DNA of 64,000 bases from Ascarosepion bandense. Its lineage: Eukaryota; Mollusca; Cephalopoda; Sepiida; Sepiidae. Position 1 is the stretch's first letter; each line of letters begins with the position of its first letter. The notes beneath the pieces are model-generated. The model saw only the letters and a program-made list of their open reading frames with translations. It had not been told where the DNA came from and searched no databases. This document shows positions 1-10,560 of this stretch, one piece after another. The translations under genes were made by a program, and so were the position numbers. The stretch is from positions 414,501 to 478,500 of the forward strand of contig JBBBDQ010001451.1 of the NCBI GenBank assembly GCA_037127315.1, in the 5' to 3' direction.

Positions 1-30
1 ATATGTACATAAGTATGTACATATGTACAT

Positions 31-103
31 ACAGATTGGTTTCTATAGCCTTGGTCGGAAAGCAGTCTACTGCAGAAAGCAATGGCAATCTACTGCGGGA
101 TAC
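31..103 (+). mobile_element. tRNA-derived SINE, body fragment
   Basis: Matches the internal body of the SINE seen full length at 51791-52094, from the acagattgg block to the tactgcgggata block. Head and 3' end are missing. The following 190 bases to the array at 293 are AT-rich with a short TA run and hold nothing I recognise. Confidence 0.75.
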
Positions 104-292
104 GGAAAATAGAAATATTGTATTGGTAGGGGGTATGAATAAAAAAAGTTTTAATATATAAAATATATAGATATATATATATATATAAAAGAAAAAATAC
201 CCAAAACAGAGATAGTAATAATGATAGGGAATCAGAAAGATGTAGATTATACTTACTTTTAGGCGTGCTTAATATTTTTCTTTAATCATATC

Positions 293-1855
293 AAGGCGGT
301 AACGCCACTGACGTGCAGGGGGCTACATAAAAGTGTAAAGATTGGAGAGAAGAAAGCCGGAAACCACATCCTAAACAGGGAACAAGGGATGAGCCTCTAC
401 ACCAGTTCAATAGACATGGGTGGAGTGTGAACCGGGCGATAGTTTAGTCTATATACTCCAACTGAAAAAAAAAAATAAATAAAAAGAAAACAGCGAGAAG
501 AGTGGAAAAAAGAAAGCCGGAAACCACATCCTAAACAGGGAACAAGGGATGAGGCTTTACACCTGCTCAATAGATATGGGTGGGTTGTGAACCGGGCGAT
601 ACTTTAGTCTATCTACTCCAATTGAAAAAAAATAGATTAAAAGAAAACAGCGAGAACATTGGAAAAAAGAAAGCCATAAAACCACATCCTAAACAGGGAG
701 AAAGGGATGAGCCTCTACACCTGTTCAATAGACATGGGTGGAGTGTGAACCGGCCGATAGTTTAGTCTATATACTCCAATTGATAAAAATATATGAAAAG
801 AAAACAGCGAGAAGATTGGAAAAAAGAAAGCCGGAAACCACATCCTAAACAGGGAGAAAGGGATGAGCCTCTACACCTGTTCAATAGACATGGGTGGAGT
901 GTGAACCGGGCGATAGTTTAGTCTATATACTCCAATTGAAAAAAAAATAAATGAAAAGAAAACAGCGAGAAGATTGGAAAAAAGAAAGCCAGAAACCACA
1001 TCCTAAACAGGGAACAAGGGATGAGGCTTTACACCTGCTCAATAGATATGGGTGGGTTGTGAACCGGGCGATACTTTAGTCTATCTACTCCAATTGAAAA
1101 AAAAATAGATGAAAAGAAAACAGCGAGAAGATTGGAAAAAAGAAAGCCAGAAACCACATCCTAAACAGGGAGAAAGCGATGAGCCTCTACACCAGTTCAA
1201 TAGACATGGGTGGAGTGTGAACCGGCCGATAGTTTAGTCTATCAACTCCAATAGAAAAAAAATACATAAAAAGAAAACAGCGAGAAGATTGGAAAAAAGA
1301 AAGCCGGAAACCACATCCTAAACAGAGAACAAGGGATGAGCCTCTACACCTGTTCAATAGACACGGGTGGAGTGTGAACCGGGCGATAGTTTAGTCTATC
1401 TACTCCAATAGAAAAAAATAAATAAATAAAAAGAAAACAGCGAGAAGATTGGAAAAAAGAAAGCCGGAAACCACAACCTAAACAGGGAACAAGGGATGAG
1501 CCTCTGCACCTGTTCAATAGACATGGGTGGAGTTTGAACCGGGCAATAGTTTAGTCTATCTACTCCAATTGAAAAAAATATATAAATAAAAAAACAAAAC
1601 AGTAAAGAGATTGGAAAAAAGAAAGCCGGAAACCACATCCTAAACAGGGGACAAGGGATGAGCCTCTACACCTGTTCAATAGACATGGGTGGGTTGTGAA
1701 TCGGGCGGTAGTTTAGTCTATCTACTCCAATTGAAAAAAAAATATATAAATGAAAAAACAAAACAGTGAAGAGATTGGAAAAAAGAAAGCCGGAAACCAC
1801 ATCCTAAACAGGGGACAAGGGATGAGCCTCTACACCTGTTCAATAGACATGGTCA
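293..1855 (-). repeat. 158-bp tandem array of a LINE/SINE 3' tail
   Basis: About ten head-to-tail units start at the repeated attgg at 341, 501, 658, 815, 973, 1131, 1288, 1448, 1610 and 1774, a period of 157-164; the last unit is partial. Each unit holds an aagccggaaaccacatccta block, a caataga block and an A-rich joint. The array is capped at 293-335 by the tail block seen at the end of other LINE copies (GGCGG/CCGCC hairpin, then gggggct). Units 2 and 5 share the same diagnostic variants, and units 3 and 6 share another, which suggests a three-unit higher-order repeat. The same unit type recurs at 28336-28625 (+) and 37783-38075 (-), each time next to the tail block. Short open frames inside are chance. 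Confidence 0.9.
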
Positions 1856-1956
1856 GTAAAACATATGATAGGAGTGAAGTATTAAATTTACAATTGAAAA
1901 ATGTTGAATATATATATATATTACAATTTTGTATTTAGACAGCAAAGTTTCTTTTA

Positions 1957-2115
1957 GACATGTAAGATTAAATAAATTGCAAACATTTTCTTGCATATTT
2001 TTAATAGAATCCGTTCATACTCACGGATAATCTTCCCGTATTATGATTAAAAGATGTCAGAAATGAGCTGTAACGTTGACAGATGTTATTATCATTCATT
2101 TCAAAATGTACCCAT
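1957..2115 (-). repeat. Foldback element arm, solo
   Basis: This segment is the same repeat as each arm of the foldback at 58329-58667, and the reverse of 10040-10185. Only one arm is present here. It contains the tcagaaatgagctgtaacgt core common to all copies. Confidence 0.7.
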
Positions 2116-2129
2116 TTATAGAAGAAGAG

Positions 2130-2550
2130 AATATTTATAAATGTAGAAGACAATAGGAAAACTATAATAGCTGCCAACGCGTTTCATCCAATGTGGACTT
2201 TTTCAAGGCAAGAACGAAATTAATTTATTAAACAAAGTAACTAATAATAACAAAATAAATTTTATCTTTTTTAACAGAATTACTACTCACCCAAACAAAC
2301 GTACACAACAGAACAGGATCAAGAAATCAAAAGAAAATGGTTGAATCCGTCAACACTGCAATAACAACAATATCTCCACAGATTGGCAATAGATGACGTC
2401 AATTAAGCAACAATTTATAAATGTAAGAGACAATAAGAAAACTGTATTAGTTGCCAACGCGTTTCATCCAATGTGGACTTTTTCAAGGAAAGAACGAAAT
2501 GAATCTGTTAAACAAAGTAACTAATAATAGCAAAACAAAATATCCTTATC
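2130..2550. repeat. Direct repeat, Penelope-like terminal sequence
   Basis: A block of about 125 bp (tttataaatgta... through gccaacgcgtttcatccaat to aacaaagtaactaataat) occurs at about 2140-2265 and 2408-2545 in the same orientation, 270 bp apart. On the minus strand the block reads as a fold-prone string ending gatgaaacgcgttggc, the kind of terminal motif common next to Penelope-like elements. Assignment to PLE is inference. Confidence 0.5.
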
Positions 2551-2589
2551 ATCTGGAAGAATTTAGAGAACGCTATTTTTATACTGTTA

Positions 2590-3290
2590 ATAGAAAATGA
2601 CTTCAATTACTGTCACGTGTGGAGATATATTTTTTATTGCTGTGTTGACGGATTCAACCATTTTCTTACGATTTCTTGATATTTTTATTTTTATGATGTA
2701 GCATTTTTAAAACCAAAATTTAGGTTGAATTTATATCTAGCTGAGGTATAGCTTTCTTTTCACAGATGTTAAATAAAAGTCCAAAAATAAAAATGAAAAT
2801 CCAAAAGTAAAGTGCAAAGCAAAATCTGAGAAACAGAATGAGATAATAGACCAGAAGAAAAATAAAGCGGATAATAATTTTCTACATGTAACGGTATATT
2901 GTTATATGTTCATACATTGAGCACTGTTTTATTAACACCTAAATAATAATACTATACATATGTGCATCCTCATAGGTATATTTATTAATTCACATCATTA
3001 TTTATGTAACTCCACTCATTTTCAATATCTAAATCTTAAATTGATTTTTTTAAAAATAAAAAGCTTTCTTGAAAGACTTTGTTTATCATTGTTTTTCACA
3101 GCGTTAAGCTTTTTGGATTTCGTGCCAAAGAAAGTGTATTTGCATAAAATTTTTGCTGTGTTGACGGATTCAACCATTTTCTTATGATTTCTTGATATTT
3201 TCTTTTTTTTTTTGATTGTAGCATTTTTAAAATTAAAATTTTGGTTGAATTAATATCAAAGTGGGACTAGTGCATGAGCTAAGTTGTTAT
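2590..3290. repeat. Repeated AT-rich segments, unassigned
   Basis: The string tgctgtgttgacggattcaa, with about 100 bp of context, occurs at about 2638-2740 and 3160-3265 in direct orientation, and inverted at about 2320-2365. No coding capacity. A TA microsatellite follows at 3306-3341. Probably part of the same PLE debris as the flanks. Confidence 0.45.
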
Positions 3291-3301
3291 TTATATAACA
3301 A

Positions 3302-3340
<39 letters not shown>

Positions 3341-3341
<1 letters not shown>

Positions 3342-3760
3342 TATAGCTTTTGTTTTCGCTTACTTTTTCATAGATGTTATCATCGTTAATGTGATTTCTC
3401 ATCTTTTGTTGATAAATGTGTCTATCCAGGATGACAATTGCCCCGCCATTATCAGAAGTAAATATATGGATGTTTTTGTCGTTAGCTAATTCTTTCAGGA
3501 CTTTGATGTGTCTTCGAGGAAGTGCGGTGTCATTCCTGTTCGTGTTTTTGTAGGTGACTTCCTGTCATATATGCCACATGGTAAAGAATGGCTTCATTTT
3601 ATTCTAAGTTCTGTATTGAATTTTTTAAAAATTCATGGGCATAAGGAAGAAAAACATGGTGTGACGATTTAATGAGCTTGTGTGAGCATTTAGGAATAAC
3701 TTTTTCATCAACGCAATTTCTAAGAAAGTTTTACTTTTTTTTATATGAATAAGTAGACGT
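3341..3760 (-). pseudogene. Penelope-like element reverse transcriptase, N-terminal fragment
   Basis: Reading the minus strand from about 3550 down to 3341 gives some 65 codons without a stop. They contain LKELANDKNI, then DNGGAIVILDRHIY, then KMRNHINDDNIYEKV. This matches the conserved start of Penelope-like reverse transcriptases, where the usual motif is ADKGGAIVV followed by a D and an aromatic. Upstream, towards 3760, the frame is broken by stops but family-like residues continue. The catalytic YxDD region is absent, so this is a dead 5' part of the RT domain. A TA microsatellite abuts the downstream end. PLEs move by target-primed reverse transcription, normally with a GIY-YIG nuclease; a separate PLE nuclease fragment lies at 62370-63206. 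Confidence 0.75.
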
Positions 3761-3805
3761 TAGTTGTTTTATGTTTATTCTGACAATATTTATATGTATT
3801 TTTTT

Positions 3806-4436
3806 AATCATCTCACCCCAAGCAAGGCATTCTAATGCTAATGTTGCGCAGGGGGTTACATAGGAGGAAAGTTATGAGAAAGAGTGACAACTTAGAGGGG
3901 GTGTCAGGAAGTGGTTAAGAAAAAATGACTGTGACCATAAAGTGAGGTATCACTTTATATATTGATTGCTATGTAGAAGTGATCCCCGCTTTTATATCCA
4001 CCTTATAATAGAATAGATTTTTTTTTGTTTTATAATCATCTCACCCCAAGCAAGGCAGTCTACTGCCACTGTTGCACAGGGGGTTACAGAGGAGAAAAGT
4101 TATGATAAAAAGTGACAGCTTCAAGGGGGTGTCAGGAAGTGGGCAAGAGTAGGATGACTGTGGCCATAAAGTAAGGGATCAATTTGCATATTATTATGTA
4201 GAATTGGCCCCCCACTTTATATCCACTTTAATAGTATAGAATTTTTTTTTTGTTTTATAATCATCTCACCCCAAGCAAAGCATTCTACTGCCACTCTTGC
4301 GCAGGGGGTTACATAGGGGAAAGTGATGAGAGAGAGGGGTTAGTTATAGGAAATGTCAGAAGGGTAATAGACGGATGAGGATACCGAGGATGTGGGTGGA
4401 GTAGATGGAAAAAGAGCTTGTGAGAATGGATGCCAG
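3806..4436 (-). repeat. LINE 3' tail, three tandem copies
   Basis: Three copies of a 220-231 bp unit start at about 3806, 4026 and 4257. Each contains tcaccccaagcaaggca, a small hairpin and a gggggttac block. They lie immediately 3' (on the minus strand) of the LINE coding fragment at 4437-4815, so they are its 3' UTR. The terminal string on the minus strand is gatgattata. Confidence 0.8.
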
Positions 4437-4815
4437 TTAGTGTGATAGGAGATGTCTATTGACCTTACATTTAAGCTCCTGGAGATTGTAGCTGTCGGGG
4501 AAGCAAGTGTATGGAAGGGAATTCCACAGGTTGGAAGTGCGTGAAAATAAGCTATTAGAGGAGTAGAAATTGCGGTTACACTTTATCGGTTTCACTGTAA
4601 AAGTGTGGGATCGATTTGGTAATCTAGTAGTTCGTGTAAATTCATATCTAGGGCGAACCAGTGATCTAAGTTCATCGGAGCAGAAGCTGTGAAAGTATAT
4701 ATAGTAGAGGCACATGGAAGCCAAGTCACGCCGGCGAGAGGGTGACTGCAACCGGGCTACTAAATCGGTATCGCTCACATTGCAGATTCTCCATTGGATT
4801 TTGTCAAGAACCCCG
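4437..4815 (-). pseudogene. CR1/Jockey-like LINE ORF2, C-terminal fragment
   Basis: The minus strand encodes about 125 residues: VLDKIQWRICNVSDTDL, then RRRDLASMCLYYIY, then a basic stretch, then SRTSNLWNSLP and CFPDSYNLQELKCKVNRHLL up to the stop. The FxRTSxLWNSLP...F..KxKxxxL ending is typical of the C-terminus of Jockey/CR1-type non-LTR ORF2 proteins, after the RT domain. Everything upstream (endonuclease and RT) is missing, as expected of a 5'-truncated insertion. The same region is found at 46440-46660, 48330-48660 and 51250-51720. Clade assignment is inference from the C-terminus only. Confidence 0.75.
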
Positions 4816-4894
4816 AGGTGAATATTTTTATAACTTTATAAATATGTGTGTATATACACATATACTCTAATATGTATACTCCTACTAACATAGC

Positions 4895-4901
4895 TACACA
4901 C

Positions 4902-4994
<93 letters not shown>
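4895..4994. repeat. (CA)n then (TA)n microsatellite
   Basis: Uninterrupted CA repeat to about 4948, then TA repeat to 4994. Open frames reading HTHTH or YIYIY are artefacts. Confidence 0.97.
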
Positions 4995-4996
<2 letters not shown>

Positions 4997-5345
4997 GTAT
5001 GAGATTATTGCTGATAAAAGGGGAAATATCTTTGACAGGGAGAATTTGTAAATTTAAAAATTAATTTTTAAATGTAAGGAATATAATTGAAATTAATATT
5101 AAAGATTGAAAAATATGAATAAATAATGAATATAGGCATAAAATAGTATATATAACTTGTGTTTAAAAGTAGAAATAGGCACACACGCATATATATATAT
5201 ATAAGTGTGTCTATTTCTACTTATATATATATATAAAAGTATCGGGTAGGTATGGATGGAATAAATTCCGTATCCAAAGAAACACTAAAAAAAGTGCTTA
5301 ATACAAAGTAGATCTAATAATATTTATTTAGAAATTATAATATAA

Positions 5346-5465
5346 ATATGTTATAATATCACTACAAAAGTAGCTATTTTGTTTCGACATTATATGTGAT
5401 CACTTGATAAAACACAAATAGTGTCGAAACAAAATAGCTACTTTTGTAGTGATATTATAACATAT
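5346..5465. repeat. Near-perfect foldback, 48-bp arms
   Basis: Arms 5346-5393 and 5418-5465 are reverse complements with only one or two mismatches. The loop is 24 bases and contains tgatcacttga. The arms include the string tttcgacat, shared with PLE-like termini elsewhere in the window. Upstream, 5165-5235 also holds a shorter inverted repeat (aagtagaaata and tatttctactt) around a TA run. Confidence 0.9.
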
Positions 5466-5922
5466 TCATGTTATAATCTATCTATCTGTATATATAATTA
5501 TATATTTATGCATTAATTGTACATTGCGACACGGAAATTTCTATGTTTCGAGATAGATTCTCATCATCAGGGAATGTTGCTGTTGGTTGTGCAGATGATT
5601 TACATATAAATGACAAAAACTTTGGTTTGCTGTGTATGTATGTGGGAAGATATAAAAATTTACATGTGTGTTTCTTTTGGCTAATCAGAGCGGAGATTCA
5701 TTTTGGGATTTGGCCCCAAAGAGTACATACTAACCAACTTTTTCTCTTTTTTTTCTTTTTTCCTCCCTCATCCTACCATTTTTCCTTGTTTCTTTTCCCT
5801 TTTTCCTCCTTAATTATATTAAGCTCTATAATGTTCATTATATTGAGCACTGTTCATAATAAAATAAATGCCAGAGCACTCAAAATAAAAAAACACTTGA
5901 GTCTTCTTCCCCTGGAAATATA

Positions 5923-6636
5923 ATAAAACTTATTTATAAGTGGAACTTTGTCTGTGTGTGTGCATGTGTGTGTGTCCGTTACCTATAGACTCCGAAACGG
6001 CTGAACCGATTTTCTTAAAAGTTTACACAGTTGTACTATAAGCGTCTGCGAGTGTTCTTAGCTAGGTTTTGTGTCGAGTTACCTCCGATAAAGATCGAAA
6101 ACTGATAATCGAAAAAATCGAGTTATAGAAGGAGTGGTCCGATTTTAATCAAATTTGATACACTCATAGACAAAGACATAAGAAACGATATTAAAAAATT
6201 TCAATGTTGCAGTTCTTAAAATAGTGCAGAAAATCGATTATATATATATATAAAGGCAAGATGTTTGTGTGTGTCTGTTTATCTGCCTGTACGTCTGTAT
6301 TTTTTTCAACCCCTTTATTTTAGTTTATGCTTCGGGTTTGGCTCTAAGTAGGTATAATTGTAGTTCTTAGTCTCAACCATGATACCATTTACTCAGAGGA
6401 CTTATTTAGCCTTCAAAATTCAGTTTACAACGAAATACTTATTTGATATCGATACCAGGTAATCAAAATTTGACTTACATCCATTCACTTTTCTTTCAGT
6501 CTACGGTTTCGCTTTAACTGGAAACAACTATTGCTTTTTTAGTCTATCGTGCCAACCTCCAAAGTGTCTGAGCTCCAGGACCATGGATTAGTTTTACAGC
6601 TTTCATTACATGAGCAACGCCGGGCTATACTGCTAG
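5923..6636 (+). mobile_element. Non-autonomous Helitron-like element, full length
   Basis: One of seven copies. The 5' end is decayed (AAACTTATTTATAA, lacking the TC present in other copies). The 3' end reads hairpin gcaacgccgggc, then ctatactg, then CTAG, followed by host T. Helitrons classically start with TC, end with CTRR about 10 nt after a short hairpin, and insert between A and T; the copies here fit that when compared with each other. It holds a TG microsatellite near the 5' end and a TA run in the middle. No Rep/helicase frame. A transposed copy of some other element class is possible but fits the ends less well. Confidence 0.65.
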
Positions 6637-6933
6637 TATATATATAGTTACAAAGGGGTTATCTCTTTAATAGAACAGATTCATGTCGATACTGTCAGTT
6701 GCTCCCACTCGTCGGAACCAAAATATCCCCCCCCACCAAAAAAAAATTCTTTTCTTTTGTTTTACATAGACGCTCACATGTCCACATTAGAATAGACATT
6801 TGAAACGGTTATTTACGAAAATTTCTCGCTCATTCGAAAAGAATTATATTTATAAAGAAATGAATTTAACATTGAGTTCTCTTGAGTTCGTCTCTATCGG
6901 AATTTACCTGGATTGTATACCAAGTGTGCTATG

Positions 6934-7001
<68 letters not shown>

Positions 7002-7556
7002 ATATTTAAACAGATGCTTTACAGGCTAAAATTTAATAATAGCCAGGAGTAATCGGATTTTAAAAAATCTTACTAAAATCTAAAAAAAAAAAACAACCGG
7101 TTTCGCCCAGAGCTTAACAAGTTTTTATTTCTGGAATTTTCTTAAAGTGAAATAAAAGATGAAATGAGAATTGAGGAGGAGAAAAAATTAGGGACGATTA
7201 GAGCCTAATGACACTCAGATCCAAAGGGCATTCTTTCTTTTTACAGAGAGAAGGCTTTCGAGATCTGATATATATGTACTCTTGCACCTTTAAATGAAAC
7301 AATGAGTACACATATATGTATATATATGTAACAGGGTCTGGTGGATAAATTGTCGTCTAAATTACGCAAACTTAACACTGAAATCTCATTTTAACAGATA
7401 TATTTAACAACATTGCACAAAAAATTCTTCAAATATTGAAGCAATATTCATTAAAACACTTTAGCCGTCAATTAGTAGAATCAGCTATGAATACTGTAGT
7501 AATGTTCTGAAATGTTTGTAAAAAGAACAGTTTATTCATGCTTTAACACGTGCATG
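6637..7556. other. No gene; microsatellite and unique AT-rich DNA
   Basis: A (TA)n(TG)n block lies at 6935-7005. The rest shows no coding signal or repeat I recognise. Confidence 0.6.
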
Positions 7557-7567
7557 ACCATGACATT

Positions 7568-9819
7568 CTTCTTCTTCTATCTTCTTCTATGTGCCCTGTC
7601 CCTTCAGGACGTAGGCGATCATGGATCTCCACGTCTCCCTATCCCTTGTGGCTCTTAATATGTTTGCTCCTGTTGCTCCTGGCAACCCCCGTTCCGTCAT
7701 CCACCTGATCAGGCCCTGCAAATATGTTATCCGCTGCCTTCCTCTGTCTCTCCTTCCTTCTATCTGTCCAGTCAGTATCAGGTTCTCCAGGCTCTCCTTC
7801 CTCATTGCATGTCCCAGGAACTTCAGTTGTCTCTTCCTGATGCTCAGCATCAATTTCCTTTTTGTTGCCATTCTTTCTAAAACTTCGTCGTTGTTTGTAT
7901 GCTCAGTCCACGATATCCGTAGCATCCTTCTGTAGAACCACATTTCGGCCGCTTCCAGTTTTTTCCTCATTTTCGATGATATTGTCCAGCATTCACAGCC
8001 GTATTGAAGAACTGACATCACGTAGCAGTCTAGCACTCTTTTCTTCGTTTCTATTGAGATTTCCCTGTGTGTTAGTATTTTGCTCATCTTCTGGAACGCG
8101 TCCTTTGCCATGCCAATTCGCCTTCGGATCTCCGTGTCGCACTTTCCATCTCCTGTTAGAACACTTCCTAGGTACTTAAATTCTTGGACTTGTTTGATTC
8201 TGTTATCCCCCACCTGTATTTGGCATTTTGGGTTGTATCTTTTTCTAATGACCATGGACTCAGTTTTCTTAAAGTTTATTTGTAGTCCCTTCTTGTCACT
8301 CTCCACTGCTACTTTCTGTATGAGATCTTGCAGTTTCCTTTCCGTGTCCGCAATCAGTATTGTATCGTCCGCGTATCTTATGTTGTTCAGGTTGTGGCCT
8401 CCAATAACAAATCCTGGTGTGTCATCTAGGGTCCTCAAAATATTATCTCTGTATAGGTTGAACAAATCCGGTGAAAAGACACATCCTTGTCTTACGCCTT
8501 TTTCTATCTTTGTGTATCTACTGAGGTCGTTACCTGTCCGTATGCAGGCCGTTTTCTGCCAGTAGAGATTCTTGATTATTCTTATGTCTTTGCCGAAAAT
8601 GTCGAGGTTGCCTAGCATTTCCATCAATTCTTTGTGTCGTATTTTGTCGAATGCTTTCGCGTAATCAATGAAGCATAGGTACAAGTCTTTCTTAATTTGT
8701 AATGCCCTTTCAGAGAGCATCCTAATCATGAATATGGCGTTCCTTGTTCCAGTGTCCTTGACGAACCCGCACTGTTCCTGCCCTATCTCTGGCCTGATTC
8801 TGCTTCTCGCTCTATTCATCAGGATTCTGACAATCAGTTTTGTAATGTGACTCATTAAGCTGATAGTTCTGTGTAGTTCGCACTCGTTTGCACCAGGTTT
8901 CTTCGGCAGCGCTATAAATATCGACTTGCATAGGTCATCTGGTATTATTCCGCTGCTATAAATTTCGTTTATTATGTCGGTAATCCTTTCTATGCCATAT
9001 TCTTCTAAGGCTGTCAGCAGCTCTATTACTATGCCATCTGGGCCAGGTGCTTTGTTTCTTTTCATTTTGGCCATTGCAGCTTCCACTTCGGATTTTAGTA
9101 TTTCCGGTCCATCCATCTCCTTGTGTATTCTCGGTTGTTCTCTCTTGTCGCAAAAGAGATCCTTTATGTATTCTTCCCATCGCTGGAGTATTTCCTCTTT
9201 CTTTAATATGATTGTCCCTTCTTTGGATTTTATGCATCCTGTTGAGGAACAGGTTTTTTGTCCTGTCCGTTCTCTTATCTCTTTATGCATCTCTGCTTTG
9301 TTGCTCCTGCTCAGTCTCTCTACTTCTGCACATTTGTTGTTGAGCCTTTCGTCTTTGGCTTGTCTGCATTTGTTCCTTATCTCCCTGTGAAGTTTTTTGT
9401 ACTCTGCTCCGTGTCTTGGCGTTATTTTTTGTTTCCTGTGCATCATGTGGAGGATCTCTTCGGTCATCCACTCATTTTTTCTTCTGCGTCTGATTTCCTT
9501 TGGGGATATGTTGTTCGCTGAGGTCACCATTGCTTCTTTTAGTGAATCCCATTTTGAGTATCCTTTTCCAATTTGTTCTTCATATTTCTTTCTCACGCTG
9601 TTATTATATTCTTTCTGCAGGGTGAGATCGTCCTCTAGTGTGTCGTATTGCAGTCTTGGTGATATGCTGGGCTTCTTCAGCATGGAGAAGCCCAGGAGGG
9701 AACACGAAGAACCAAATAGATTATATAACTATAAACAAGAGATTCAGGAACACAGTAGTCCAATGCAAAACATACCCAGGTGCTGACTGCGGAAGTGACC
9801 ACGTCCCAGTCATCTGCAA
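7568..9819 (-). mobile_element. RTE-clade LINE insertion with inverted 5' end
   Basis: The insertion is bounded by an 11-bp direct repeat, ACCATGACATT, at 7557-7567 and 9820-9830, which I read as its target-site duplication. The 3' end on the minus strand is an AAG-rich tail, as in the other RTE copies (59841, 35609, 12484). The main segment, 7568-9683, is on the minus strand and carries the RT frame. The segment 9684-9819 is in the opposite orientation and carries the end of the endonuclease domain. This arrangement is the one produced by twin priming during target-primed reverse transcription. The last bases of the duplication may overlap the element by a few bases. Confidence 0.85.
7587..9683 (-). 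CDS. RTE-clade reverse transcriptase, 698-codon open frame
   Basis: The frame is open for 698 codons and encodes the RT and C-terminal domains of an RTE-type non-LTR retrotransposon. Residues 1-110 are a basic linker after the endonuclease. KAPGPDG is at 211-217, the catalytic IDYAKAFD at 339-346, GVRQGC at 396-401 and the catalytic YADD at 437-440. FKYLGSVLT and a run of basic C-terminal motifs (FYRRMLRISW, RQLKFLGHAMRKE, GRRDRGRQR) follow. The stop lies about 20 bases before the AAG tail, so the 3' end is complete. The first Met is at the inversion junction and is probably not a native start: a full RTE protein has an APE-type endonuclease in front. All catalytic aspartates are present and no stop or frameshift is seen, so this is a young copy. 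Loss of the endonuclease and inversion make it inactive in cis. Confidence 0.9.
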   Translation of the reverse strand: MLKKPSISPRLQYDTLEDDLTLQKEYNNSVRKKYEEQIGKGYSKWDSLKEAMVTSANNISPKEIRRRRKNEWMTEEILHMMHRKQKITPRHGAEYKKLHREIRNKCRQAKDERLNNKCAEVERLSRSNKAEMHKEIRERTGQKTCSSTGCIKSKEGTIILKKEEILQRWEEYIKDLFCDKREQPRIHKEMDGPEILKSEVEAAMAKMKRNKAPGPDGIVIELLTALEEYGIERITDIINEIYSSGIIPDDLCKSIFIALPKKPGANECELHRTISLMSHITKLIVRILMNRARSRIRPEIGQEQCGFVKDTGTRNAIFMIRMLSERALQIKKDLYLCFIDYAKAFDKIRHKELMEMLGNLDIFGKDIRIIKNLYWQKTACIRTGNDLSRYTKIEKGVRQGCVFSPDLFNLYRDNILRTLDDTPGFVIGGHNLNNIRYADDTILIADTERKLQDLIQKVAVESDKKGLQINFKKTESMVIRKRYNPKCQIQVGDNRIKQVQEFKYLGSVLTGDGKCDTEIRRRIGMAKDAFQKMSKILTHREISIETKKRVLDCYVMSVLQYGCECWTISSKMRKKLEAAEMWFYRRMLRISWTEHTNNDEVLERMATKRKLMLSIRKRQLKFLGHAMRKESLENLILTGQIEGRRDRGRQRITYLQGLIRWMTERGLPGATGANILRATRDRETWRSMIAYVLKGQGT

Positions 9820-9825
9820 ACCATG
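9684..9825 (+). pseudogene. Inverted end of RTE APE endonuclease domain
   Basis: The plus strand encodes WRSPGGNTKNQIDYITI, then NKRFRNTVVQCKTYPGAD, then SDHVPVICKP. The NQIDY and SDH motifs are the end of the APE-like endonuclease (the SDH histidine is catalytic in the family). In an intact element this would join directly to the start of the minus-strand frame at 9683. The string AGAAGCCCAG occurs at the 5' end of both segments, giving a short inverted repeat (GGGCTTCT and AGAAGCCC) at the junction. Confidence 0.85.
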
Positions 9826-9966
9826 ACATTACAACGTATAAAAAAATTCCATTTTGGATAATTTTCACGTTCTCATGAACGCCAGCAATTTGTCAACCAT
9901 TATATCTGAAGCAGGAAAAAATGTTCATTAATTTTTAGCAACAGAGTTTTCCGGTACCATTTGTTA

Positions 9967-10185
9967 CCAGAACTCACACCCCTGAAGATGATCTCAGAAA
10001 GAGGTTAAAAGTACTTGGGTACATTAAAAAATGAATAAAAACAACATCTGTCAACGTTACAGCTCCTTTCTGATATCTTTTAATTGTCATACGTGAATGA
10101 TTATTCATGAGTATGAACGTATTTTATTAAAAATAAGCAAACATATTTTTTGCAATTTATTTAATCTGACATGTTTTGAAATATT
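9967..10185 (+). repeat. Foldback element, loop plus right arm
   Basis: Matches 58470-58690, from the actcacacccctgaagatga block in the loop through the right arm to tttatttaatctgac. The left arm is missing. Confidence 0.7.
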
Positions 10186-10199
10186 GAAGAGTATATTTA

Positions 10200-10560
10200 T
10201 ACAATAAATCGGCATTGATTTCAAAAACGGCCTCCAGACAACTTGGGAATCTATTGTAGCTCTTCTGGATGTATGCTATTTATTTTAGTGAAATCCTTCT
10301 TTTACATTATCTTGGGTCTGTCTAGGAGTTTTATTCGTCTGTCCGTTCAAGTTCGTCTCATACATAGCAATGAAGTGGGTGCTGTCTCGGAAGTTAGGTG
10401 GTCAGTTGTAAGGTTTGATGTGTTTGCAGACATTTTTTTGACAACCATGATTGGATGATCTTGCTTGTGTAGCATGCTGCAATATCCTGTTCAAGACAGG
10501 GACTTCTAATAACCAACTTTTTGACACAGAACAGTAATACCTTCTGAGGGCACGGTATAG
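10200..10560 (-). pseudogene. Degenerate Tc1-like transposase C-terminus (tentative)
   Basis: The minus strand, read across frames, gives TSKIIQSWLSKKC, then TPRQTQDNVKEGFH, then FPSCLEAVFEINADLLYKY. This fits the end of Tc1-type transposases (a PxxxQDLxxxxxxxW region, then SMPRRxxAVIxxxGxxTKY). Several stops and shifts. No terminal inverted repeats identified. Confidence 0.45.

Noticed and set aside
7621..9521. Plus-strand frames of 87-161 codons opposite the RTE RT
   Set aside because: They are antisense shadows of the 698-codon frame on the minus strand, with no family signal of their own.
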